Assembly: GCF_028583425.1 (NCBI RefSeq)
Contig: NC_072795.1
Span: 5,975,001-6,039,000, forward strand
Direction: 5' to 3'
DNA length: 64,000 nucleotides
Source: Eublepharis macularius
Lineage: Eukaryota; Chordata; Lepidosauria; Squamata; Eublepharidae
Part shown: positions 11,415 to 23,400 of the stretch, piece by piece
Layout: the number at the start of each line of letters is the position of its first letter
How positions within the stretch are numbered: the first letter of the stretch is position 1
The notes under the pieces: model-generated
Databases searched by the model: none
What the model was told of the DNA's origin: nothing
What the model saw: the letters and a program-made list of their open reading frames with translations, nothing else
Made by a program: the position numbers and the translations under genes

Positions 11415-14400
11415 CTAAGAGAGAGATGAGAAAATTCAGATGCAAATCCACAGCTCAAGAGTGCTCCAGTTAAATGCCGAAAGAGCTTTCTCAGCAAGTG
11501 GGGCTTGCAACAGCAGTTACCTCCAAAGCCTCTGCCACCTCGTCCGCCGAATCCTCCTCTGCCGCCTCGTCCGCCTCGACCACCTCGGCCGAAGCCACCG
11601 CCCCCACGTTGATCACCCCCCTTGGGCTTGGCAAAGTCAAGTGTCACTTTGTTGCCATCTATCTCCCCATCTTCCATGGCTTCTTTTGCTGCTTTGGCAT
11701 CTTCTGGGCAGCTGAAGTCCACAAAGCCGTACCTAGAAAAGGAAACGTTTCAAGGTGGCAAATACACTCCGCCCACGCAGTAGGCAAACATGTTCGGAAA
11801 TGGCCCTTTGCTGCCATTCCACTTGAAAGCAACGCTTGAGGCAAGGAAGATGCTGTTGCCAAGAGATGCAGCTTCTACAGATGAGCTCTTAACCTTTACT
11901 TCAGATCTAAGGAGCCAGATTAGATATTTTAAGGAGATGGACGGGCCGCAAAAAGAAAACGGTGTATGACATGCCTCTAACCACAGCCAGCTCTCATCTC
12001 TTTGCTTGTCTGGCTTGGCTCTTGGTACAGGAAGCACACAAGACCTTCCTAGCCGGAAAAGATGCACCTCAAGCTCTGAAGTTGCTTATTCAAACATCAA
12101 GGCCTGCCTCTTGGATTTCTTAGCCCACCTTTCTGCCAAAAGACCTCCAGGCATCTGCAAAGCATTAGCATCACTCTCACTGAAGATCTGAGACATTCAC
12201 AGAAAACGTAGCCTTCCTAATGCTTGCAGAAAGCCGGCATTTTAAGTCTTCTGCACACTGAGCTATGCGGACAACTTCTGAGAGCAGATTCTCCAGTTAC
12301 AATGTTATCTGACCTGGTGCTCTGTACTCACACAGAGCCTCTAGAAACACAGCGAATCTTCAGTTAACCTCATGGAGGGGGAAGTCATAACACAGCTCCC
12401 CTCTGTAGTCATTCTGCACCTGAGCAAGTTAGGGTTTTAAAAAGGCAAGCACCGATCAGGGTTTTTCAGCAGGAAATCAGTCATTTCCCAGGCTAGTGTG
12501 TCCTCATTTTGTTCCCCTGGCCAAGCCCCCAGTATCTACGCCACTTTAGGAATGGCTGCTTGGAGGGAAGGCAAACCATGAGCTGCACTGGGGTGGGGAC
12601 GGGCTACAGCCAACCTAGGCTTACTGCATGCTCTAGAACCTGCAGACAACTGGCAAAGCTGTGCCACGGGACGACTGTTGTGCGCACCTGAAGCACACAG
12701 AGGCGCTCAACAATCAGCACTGTGGTCTTGCTCTTCTTCTCGGGCGAATCCATTACCTGCCACTGGGTTCACAGCAGGAAGGAGCTCATTGAGAAGGGCA
12801 GAAAGTCCCATTTCTCACTTAAAAGTGCTTCGGCTATGCGGGCTTTCCAGCGCAGGCCAGCAGCCTTTCCCCATGCTCAACAAAGCACTCTTGGGCTCTG
12901 CGCATACCCTTTGGATGAACCCGTGTCTCTGTCTGTGACGATTCTTGCACCGACAGAACCATCAAATGACTCTCGCAGCGTTTCTTCTGTGGTGTCCTCG
13001 GACAGGCCTTTCACAAAGAGGGTCTTGCTTTGTTCTAAATAGAAGGGGAAACAGCCACAGATTAACTTCTAGAGTGTTGACTTTAAGGAGGGGGGGGGGC
13101 ATCTCCCCGACCGCACACTTTACTGACATGCTTAGAACGGAGGCACCAGGAAAGTACAACCCCCCCCCCCACTATTTCATTCCAGAATTGTAATAAGAAT
13201 TAAGAACTGGGCCGCCTTCCCCCAATTAGCTTGACTAGGGCTGGCTTACGGCCAAATCCTCCTCTACTGTTGAAGTTCCTGTTTTGGCCTCCAGGAGTGC
13301 TGTATTCCAATCTGATTGTCCGGCCTTCAATCTCTGTTTTGTTGCAGGAACTCATGGCTTCCTTCGCATCTTCGACTGTGGGGAACTCTACAAAAGCATA
13401 CCTGGACCGAGAGAAGTTGGATTTTTTTAAAAAAGGGGGTGTATATATACTCTTGCACGAGGTGACAGCAGACAGTGATTTGCAGAGGGAAGTCCCATGA
13501 CCCCACCTGCTCGCAGACTTTGCTCCCATGAAGCCGCCTCAAGCCTGTCCCTACGTACCCTTTAGGCCTCCCCTGGGGGTTCTGCGGGATCCTGATAGCC
13601 GACGCTTTCTCAAACACATCCTGGAGAGCTTCCTCTGTGGCGTCGTAGGCGAGGTTGTTCACAACAAGGGTTTTGGACTCCGCACCTGCGCAGAAGACAC
13701 ACCGGACTATTCCGCGTTCTAAGCAGACCTCCGAGGCGCCTCTCTTGGCACTGGAATCCTGACTCAATTTACCCTTCTGTGACTTGAGTTAAATGGTTTT
13801 TGTCGTAAAACGTGTTTTCACACACGTTTTTGTGGCTATTGGGGGGGGGGGTAGGATGCAGCCCCTCAGCTGTGTTTATAGAGGGAGGGAAGAAATATCC
13901 CAAGGAAGCCCATTTCCTTTCTTGCCAAGGCCACAGATGGAGGCACGCCCCCCCCCGCTAATATGGTAGGCTCCCAAAGACAACGGCGGCTCCTGTATGG
14001 TGCCTTTGGCAGCCCGTGACATCACTGCATTTATTGCGTTACCTGGCTGTGGCTTAACGCCCTGCTGGCTTTTCTCTCCTGTGTAGTCAAGGATGATGGA
14101 ACGACCCTCAAGTTCCATTCCTTGTTTCTCCTCCATTGCTTTCTCCGCATCGGCTTCAGATTTAAATTCAATGTAGGCAATCCTAAAATTGGGAGAGGTT
14201 TTTGAGCCAACATTTCTCCTTAGGGAAATGGTTTCTAACAGTTGTATTAAATGCAGCCCCAACTGATATATTCTGGCAGTAAGCTGGTGGGGGGGGGGGG
14301 AGGGGGGGAGAGTAACACATGGTATACTTTCCCAGGAATTTAAACAGATGACAACAACCGCAACTCCATACCCTTTGCTGCTTCCATCCTTGAACACCAG

Positions 14401-17400
14401 CCTGATTTCCACGGCATCCGCAAACACTTCCTGCAGGTCCTCTTGGGTTATATTGTAAGCAAGGTTCTTCACAAACAGGGTTCTTGCATCTCTCTCTGAA
14501 AGGAAGACGAACAAGGAAACTTTAAACCGCTAGCACTGATTCCTACTCAGAGAGCTCTAGGGAAACCAGGGAAGACCCAACTGTACCAGAAGGGGAGCTC
14601 CGCTAGGGAAGTCTCTACCAAGGCCTGCCTTCAAACAAATTCAGATTGCACCCCGCCCCCCCTGGGGGGGGGGGTTAGAAATGCATCCGCAAGAATGCTG
14701 AGCTGGTGAAATAGCATGGCATGAATACAAAATGAAAGCAAGGCGGTCTAGCACCTCTTTAACCTCGGCAAGAGCCAGCCAAGGCAGCTGTGCTTACCTT
14801 TCTTGTTCTCTATTATGCTCTCTTTACTCTTTGCCTTCTCCAGTTTCATTTCCAAGCCCATGAACTTCTTCCCGTTGAGCTTTAGCGCTTTATCCAGCTC
14901 TGCTTCTGAAGAGAAGTCTACATAGCCAAACCTCCTGTGGCACAAAAGGGAGAACTATTAATATTCATCCCTAACTATAAATTTTCATTTGACTCTGGAT
15001 ACAACTGAAAGCAGCTAACTCCTTGCGCAAACAGGGCTCTCGCCTTCCGGAAATACAAAGAAAATCATGGTATTTTGTGGATGAGCTGCCGGTTTGCAGT
15101 GCTTCCAAAACTACAGCAAATTGAAGCAAGCGTAACAAAGTTTCCTTCTGCTACCAGAGCCTTCCTGTGTCAAAAACGCACCCGGCTTCTGGCACAGGCA
15201 AAGTGACTAAACAAGATCTCACCCCAAGCAAAACTCCCCGACTGCGTTACTTTAATGCAGAGGAGTTCGCCGTGTTAGTCTGCAGCATGAAATGCCTTCT
15301 TCCCAAGCTCTTGCTGTCATAACTCTCCACCCCCCCCGATCCTCAAGATGCAAACACTGCTGTAATCACCCTGCAGCCCAACGTTTTTGATCCTGCAGGC
15401 AACTTTACACAATTTTGAGCGCACCCACAAAATGGGTGCCGCAGGAGGTAGACCCAGCCACAAAATGGCTGCTGCCGCTTAACTCGGTCACACAGTGAAG
15501 ATCCTTCTATAGTGGTGGCAGATACTACCAAAGCAATATTAAAGAATTCTGCACTGCCAAATCTCCCATGGAGAATCAGAAGCCCCTCCGGGCAAAAGCT
15601 TCCCCTGGTCCCATCAGCTTTCTAAAACACATCTGGTGGTCGCCAGGAAAGGGGTCATCAGCAGGTACCACGGCACCCACGGGCACCACGCTGGAGGCCC
15701 CTTTGTAAACCCTCCCGGGCCCGCTGCTTCCAGATGCAACAGGCACAGGTTGGCTGTTAAGAGCTGCACCCCCTGGAGACTTCCAAGCTGAACCAGTGAA
15801 GGATGTTTCATATAGCAAAGCTCTTACTTTTTGAAGTCAGTCATGGCTGAGCAAGTGCAGTTCTTACTTTGAGTTGCCTATTCTGACTTCTTGGACTTGC
15901 AGGTCCTTTTTGGCAAAGAAATCCCGGATGGCAGCCTTCAGTTCATCAAAGTCCTTGTTCGCGTTCAGATTACCCATGAAGAGGGAAAAGGAAGTTTCTA
16001 AAAAATTAATTGAAAACCCGTTATACTAGCGACTTTGAATAATGAGCAGAGTGGGCTACGTCAAACCACAGCGACTTTGAATATACCAGCTTCCAAAGAA
16101 AAGATCTTTGGCATTTAGTCACAGTAAGCTTGCAAGACCTGAGCAATGCTGTCAATTATGGAACAGTTTGGAGGTCACTAACTCACAGGGGTTGTCAAAA
16201 GTCGGAAGCGACTTGACAGCAGGTAACACACACATGCGCACGGACACAGCGCTCATACTGGCAGCTACACAATATTAAGACTGCTGCAGATACAAATGGA
16301 AGAAAACCCCAAAAACAGCAACAACTTTTTCAGCGTTTACGAGGTACTGAGATCTTTTTTCTCCTTTGGCAGCTGGATTTGAGTGGCAGGACACCCATAA
16401 TGAGGCATGTATGGAAGATGAAGTTTGTATTTTGCCTGAATCCCAGGGAAGGAGGATGGAAGCACCTACCCAGAGGACGACATCAATGAGACCTAGGATA
16501 CTCACTCCCAGCGACAGAGTTAAGCAAGACTGCCACTCACAGCAAGACTGTCCTAATTGCTGCACTAGAAGGGGGACTGGAACATGCGAAAGGGCTCACA
16601 CAGGGACAGACACTAATCCCTCTCTCATTCCCCAACATGCCCAGCCACTGGATATCAGGCATGCTCCTTTTGACAGACATCCCCTAAGATTTGATTCCTG
16701 AACATGCCACACTGTCAGAATGGTGACACTGGCTTGTATATCTACAGCTGCTTACCCTTGGAAAGAATAATTATCCTTGGAAAGAATAATAGGATAGGGA
16801 GAGATGCGGGACGGACACCACAAATTCAAGAACAATTAGCCATTGTAAGGCGAACACTCAGGACGCTGCTGGCCACTCACCTTCTATTTTCTTTTTCTTG
16901 GCATCTGGAGTGCCTTTTTGTTTGGCCATTTCCTTCTTCCGCTTTCCAGATTTTTCTGCAGTTTCTATCCGGGGGTGGGGTGGGGGGTTGGAAACAAAAA
17001 AAGATAACACAGCTGTCAGAAAGATCTCAGAGGGGGAGACAGAGCACGTGTCACAAAAGACAGCTGGATCAGGACTTGACTATCTTTTGTGGAGTTCATA
17101 TGTGAATTTTATCACATCACCTCAGCGAGGAATCATCATTTCCAGCATCGGGATCAAAAAGGAAAGGCAAGAGAAGCTCTTCAAGATACAGACAGACTAA
17201 AGGACTAGATCGATTCTTCACATAATAAAAGCAAACGGGCACATTCAACTCACCTTCTTCCTCTTCCTCCTCCTCCTCGTCATCATCATCTTCGTCGTCA
17301 TCGTCATCTTCTTCATCTTCCTCATCCTCAGAATCTCCTGCGGCAGCCTTTACTGGGGCAAGCTTGGCTGGAACGGCTTTCTTCCCTTTGGCTGGGGTGG

Positions 17401-20400
17401 TGTCCATAAGCTCCTCTTCAGAGTCTGAAATAAGGCAGCCGATTTATTAACAGGTCACAAATGGAGCCACAGCACAAGCGCCACTGCAATTCTTCTTGCT
17501 CCTTTCAGAAGAGGAGCCGGTTAAGGAAATCGCGGTACTCTAAGGCAATGGCGGGCGTTGAATCACAGCTGAAGGCTTTGGGTTTATTCAAAGGAGCGTA
17601 TGCCCCCTAGGTGTAGAAAAGCTGCCCCCTTCCGCTCATTCGACACCATCAGATTTCACGAAGAATGGAAGTAGTGGCAGTATTTTAAACTAGACAGTTT
17701 TGAATGTTGTATAAATAATCAACTGGACCCGTTAAATCCAAATATAAATATACAGCGCAATTCTTTTAGACACTAAATTGTGCAACCCAAAGATTTAGAT
17801 AACACAGTTTCATTACGTACAAACATTTAAATGACCATTATAGTCGGCTAAGTACAAAGAACAGTCTTAGTCAATTGACTAAAGACTGTTCTTTGTACTT
17901 ACCCGACTATGATGGCCATTTAAATTTCCTCAATAATGTTTGTACATAATGAAATGGTGTTATCTAAATCTCTGGGTTGCACTATTCCGTGTCTAAAAGA
18001 ATTACACTTTATATTTATATTTGGATTTAACTGGTCCGATTGATTACTTATCCCTAGGTTTTGTTTACATATTTTGTACTGGTTCTGTGCACTCAGGGTT
18101 GCCCTCGGTTTGTCACTACTTAGTGTTGACTGTTGGGCAAGTCTGGCCCAGAGTTGCCTGGATTTTTTGGGACGTCTCAGCAGCACGGGTGACACACACA
18201 CACACACACACACCCCGACCCCACATGCTGTCCCAGTTCAGCGAAGCCAGAGGATCAGAACTCTGCTCCACAACTATGCTTGGGCCCAACACATCAGTAC
18301 GCAACTGAGACATCACAGCAAACATCAGTATTAAGTCCCAATGCTCATCATTTGTGCTGGCCATCAAGGAAACCCAAGGCGGCCAAGCTCTCTCTCTCTG
18401 ATTTTTAATTAAGAATTTTATTATGGCAAAGAAATTAAAGTAAAAGAAGTGCATAATATAAAAGTTATACAGATTCTAACTCAGACAGTAAACTGAATGT
18501 TATACAATCTTATATAGCCAATAAACATATAAACAATACAGGTATCATAGCTTTGGGAGTAACAGTACGTTTAAATTTCCTTAAACCTAACTACATAACA
18601 TTTCCCCTTCTCTCTCCTGCCTTCTTTTGAGAATTTGATCCTTCAATCTCGATACTATTTGGTGATAAGTCCACCAGGGAATGTTTTTGCCATGGGCCTG
18701 GATTTCTTGCCAAGCTCTTTCTCACAGCGCTCCTTGAACCTTCACTGGCCACGTGGGGCCCCCCACATCCTCCCCTCTCTGCTTACTGGCTATCTGAAGC
18801 AAGTGCAACGATCGCTGGCAAGGTCTAGCCATTTTCACGAAAGGCTCTTCTTTTCCAACCCGGTATTTCTCTTCAGCAACTTTACACACCAGGGTAGTCG
18901 GCTATCTAGCCAACATCCTGTACGCAAGACTTCTGAGAAAACACGACTCACCATCTTCTTCGTCATCCTCGTCGTCCTCTTCATCGTCTTCCTCATCTTC
19001 AGACTCCTGTTTAGCTGATGCAGCTACAGGTTTCTTGGCTGCAATCTGGGCTCCTAGCTTCTTTACTGGCACAGGAGGCTCTGTCTCGGACTCATCTGTA
19101 GCAAGCAATTTGATTGTTCGCTAGTACAGGATACAGAGAACCACTAGTGTGCCTGCAAGTAATATGCCCACTGAGCCCTCTCCTACAAGGCAGAGAACCG
19201 AAAACCATCTCTCGGATCCTCAGCTTTCAAGGCAGTTTACACACAGGAGTGTGTATAACCTGCCTTGAAAGCTGTGTGTGTGTAACAGTTTAAGAATAGT
19301 TGAGAAGCTGGAGCGAGTGCAAAATGCCACAGTCTAGCTTTGCACTGTCGCTGATCTTAAAATCCAAGTCGCTTCATGCAGCGGTCACATGCTTACTACA
19401 TGGTGTCCCCGAAAGCTACCATTAAAATCATCTCTTTTAGAGAACAATGAAACCGTCCCTACAACTCCAAGCCAAACAGCCAAAGGCGCCAAAAGCGAAC
19501 AGGAAATTGGAGTACCTTTTCCTAAAATGTGTTTTGGGCTTTCCCGTTAGAAAAAAAGTTGACTAATGGGAGGAAAGAATTCAAAGGTTTATAAAATCAT
19601 GAAAATTCCACCCCCCCCTCCAAACACTAGAACTTGGAGATACCCCCAACTAAGTTGATATGCAGTGCCTTGTTGACACGTAAAAATAGGTTTTTAGATA
19701 ACACATTTAACTTGTGGAACTAATTATCGCAAAATATAAAGAGGACCATAAGCAGAGGGGACTAATGGCTAAAATGGAAACATTTTGTTCAGAGGCGGTA
19801 AAGCTTGACTGGGCAATCCTAAGAAGAGTTTCTCCAATCTAAGCCCAAAGTAAAAAGTACTTTGGGGCGACGTGGCAACAATGAATGAAGGCTCTGGCCT
19901 TTGCGTTCCTGTCTGCAGGCGATTCGGCACATCTGGGAAAAGGTGCTGCACCAGGCAGACCAGTCATCGGAGGCCGCAAGGCTGCTGTTACAAACATTAA
20001 GTGCTCAGCACACACAGCAACTTCTGCACAAGAACTTCTGCTTCTAATCCCTTTCTTCTTTTGAATAAGCAGATAACTTCCCAACACTTTGCCCTGTCTT
20101 TCTATTTAAATCGAATAAACAAGGCAATAAACTCAGAAAGTAGTGTTTTCACCTGATTCACCTTCATCTTCACTATCTTCTTCGTCCTCCTCCTCCTCCT
20201 CATCTTCCTCCTCGTCACTCTCTTCTTTCTTTGCATTCTTCCCGTTTTTTGCTCCTTTGGTAGGGACTGGAGTCTTCTTTGCTGGAGGAGTAGCAACCTT
20301 CTTTGCCGGGGTTGCGACTGCTTTCTTGGCCGGGGTTGCGACTGCCTTCTTGGCCGGGGTAGCTGCTTTTTTGTTAGCAGCTTTTGCTGGAGTGACTGCT

Positions 20401-23400
20401 TTCTTCTGAGCGAGCATCTGAGGCAAGGCAAGGAGCAGAGTGCACCATCAGCAGTGCTACCCAGAGGTACTAAGACACAGGCAGAAAGACATAACCCACC
20501 AAGAACCAGGAATATCAAGCTTATCCTACAGCATACCTGCCAAACTTGGGACTTTCCTTACAAGGCACTGTTCGACAAAAGATTATGTGAAAAAGAACGG
20601 GGAAAGTTGTCTAGGCTGCAATACATATTGTTATAAGAGACGTCCAAATTAGATTCAATATATATTACCATGTGGCAGGACTGCTGCAAGGAACGATAGC
20701 TGGGTGGGTGCCATTTGAAATGAGGCCGGTTTTCATGATGTGGTTTTGCACGTGGCCTGTGCACTTTGTCTATCACATCTACCTGTGGTTTTTTTGGAGG
20801 GGTAGGTGGGCTCTGCAAGGACAGCTGAAAATACCTTAGCAAAACGGGAAGATGTTGTATAGCGACAGCTTTCCACCACAGAAACGCTGACATACCTAAC
20901 CGTTTCTATGAAAATCACTCTGCCCCACTCTGGGGGGCAGAGGCAAATAAATTCGATACAGAAAAATGTACAGAGGTGTCTTGAGTGCCCACGTGATAAA
21001 TTCTCACCTCTTCCTCACTGCTCACTTCCTCGTCCTCTGAAGAATCCTCTTCTTCACTATCATCGACTTCTTTCGGTGGAGGGGGAGCCATTTTTTTCGG
21101 TTTAGGTTGGTTTTTAACGTTCTGAAAGAAATAGTACAAGCGAAGATTAAGCTTTTACTACAGCCCAAATAATTAAAAAACAGCAATTTAAAATGGACTA
21201 ATGAACTGATTTGATATGTGCAGAAAGCAGGCAATATGTTGGGAATTTGAGCACTGAAGCTTTTGAGAATTTCTTACACGCCTTTAAGTCATAGCAGCAT
21301 AGAAAACATTTGCTACTGAGATATTTTATCTCAGAGGCCCAGGGTACAACTCTAACACTTTGTGAAGTCGCTTAGGCTTGGAGTGTGACTGGCCCAGAGT
21401 CACCCACTGAGCTTCCATTACAGAGTGGGGATTTAAACCTGGGTCTCCTAGACCCTAGTCCTTTACACCATACCAGCTCTTTGGTTTAAGTCCAGCTTTT
21501 CTCTTGGGAGATTTTGGAGGTGGAGCCTGGAGAGGACGAGGTTAGAAAAGGGGCAGGACCTCAGCAGGATATAATGCCATAGACCCCACCCTCCAAAGCA
21601 GCAATTTTCTCCAGGGGAACTAATCTCTGTAGCTTAGAGATCATGTGTAATTTGATGAGATCTCCAGCCACCACCTGGAGGTTGGCAGCGCTAGATCGAA
21701 TGCCACCCTGCCCATGGCTGAAACAAAACTCAAGTTCAGAGAATGACATACATTTTCTAGGAATAAAATCAAGCATACGCTGTCTGTGCCTTCCTCGATG
21801 CAATGTTTGGAAAGCAAACACTGCTAATTTAAACAGGTTCCAATAAAGCACGCCATATCAAGCTTTTACTTTTCATTTTTCCTGGAACAAAAACCAACTG
21901 CAGATTTAACAGATGGCAAAAAAAAGAGAAGAGAATCTCAACTAATATTAGCCCTTTACAACAGTGGTGGTGGAAGAAAGTGGTGTCAAGTCATAGCTGG
22001 CTTATGCTGGGAGTTTCAGGGCAAGAGACTAACAAAGGGTGGTTGGCCATTGCCTGCCTCTGCAACCCTGGAGGTCTCCCATCCAATGAGTAACCCAGGC
22101 TGGCTTTGCTTAGCTTCTGAGATCTCACAAAATTGGGCTAGCCAGGTCAAGGACCCATCCCCTTCTTACCGGCAGCACTAAGGAGTCTGAATGTGGCCCA
22201 AGGGCTTTTGGTTGCTGACCACTGTGGTTTTGGCAGCTCTTGTAAGGGGAAAAAAGGTGTGCAGCTTGCATGTTGACAGTTCACTTTATAATGTAAGCTC
22301 AACCCATTAAGATCTCAGTACTTTCCCAGAGTACAGCTTACTGACAGCATGCAATGTACCACATGTACCCACCAGCTCTTTTAGACGTCCCTCACATCGT
22401 GCCAGTTTCAGGTGGTTAGATGTAACGCCTGCATAAGCGCAAGATCTGGGTCCAACAACACCTTAAAAGACCAACTAGATCTCCAAGCTATGAGCTTTGG
22501 AGAGCCACGGTTATAGAACGCGAGCAGGATTTGCAGACCCAGGTGCGAGCCACCACTGAAGAGAAGCACGCCAGGCGCCTGGGGACCAGTCTGCCTAACC
22601 CGCCTCGCTGTGCGAACGAAAAGGGGGCGGTAGTGGAGTGTATCGTGGCTCTCCCGAGTTCCTCGGGCTGCGAACAGGAAATTAAACGCCACGAACCAAC
22701 CCAGCAAGCGCTCCCCCGGGCAACTGAACAGGACTCGCCCCCTCGGGGCAGGCATGGGCGTGCACAGCACGTGGAGAAGGGCGCGGGCCGCAGGAGGCCT
22801 CTGCCCACGTGGGACCTCCAGCGGGCCTCCCTCGCCAGCAGAGGCGCCGCTCCCGTCAGGGATCCCCGGGCCTCGCTCCTGTGAGCAGCACCGCGTGGCG
22901 CTGCAAAGGGCGAGAGAAGCGGCCGCGGGGGCAATTTCCTCCCCTTCCACGTGCCGCCCCGACTCCAGGGCCGCATCACGTGGCGGCAAGAGGAGGAGGG
23001 AGAAAAAGCGCGCGCGCGCGCACGCACAAAAGGAAAGGGGGCAGGCGCGCGCCTCTCCTCCCCTCGCGCCAGCAGGCCGCTTACTCGCGCGCGCGACGTC
23101 GAGCGAGGGGCGCCTAGAAACTCCGGCCGCGCACGCGCTCTCTCCTCCTCGGCTTTGAAAGGGGGAGAGCGCGGCGCGCGGGAGGAGGGGGAGCCTGAAA
23201 ACCGCCGAACGTTCTATGGCGACGCGCTCGCCTCACAAGCCAATAAGGGAGCGGTGAAAAAAAGGGGGGATTAAGAATGGTGGGGGGTGGGCTTGAAACG
23301 GCAATTCCCTCCCTTTTTTTCTCTCTCGCTTCCCTCATAGAATAATGCGCGGGAGGGCCCTTGAAACTGCACTGCACGCGCCAGGCCGAGGCCCTCCCCA

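Noticed and set aside
11339-11722. Read-through of intron 14 as an alternative C-terminus
   Set aside because: The splice sites are strong and the spliced end matches nucleolin exactly; the read-through frame gives an unrelated basic tail.
13035-13249. Expected U20 in the intron between RRM3 and RRM4
   Set aside because: No UGAUGA, no paired CTGA and no 18S guide in this 215-bp intron; U20 is in intron 5 instead.
14020-14030. GTGATGT near the 5' end of NCL intron 10 as a possible box C
   Set aside because: The box is imperfect and the nearest CTGA is over 150 bases away with no stem.
15654-15660. UGAUGA-like box C in NCL intron 7 with a CTGA about 90 bases later
   Set aside because: No terminal stem, a weak C box (CTGATGA) and no rRNA complementarity that I could find.
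22408-23274. Long overlapping frames on both strands through the NCL CpG island
   Set aside because: GC-rich DNA is poor in stop codons; the frames overlap in several phases and have no domain or start context.
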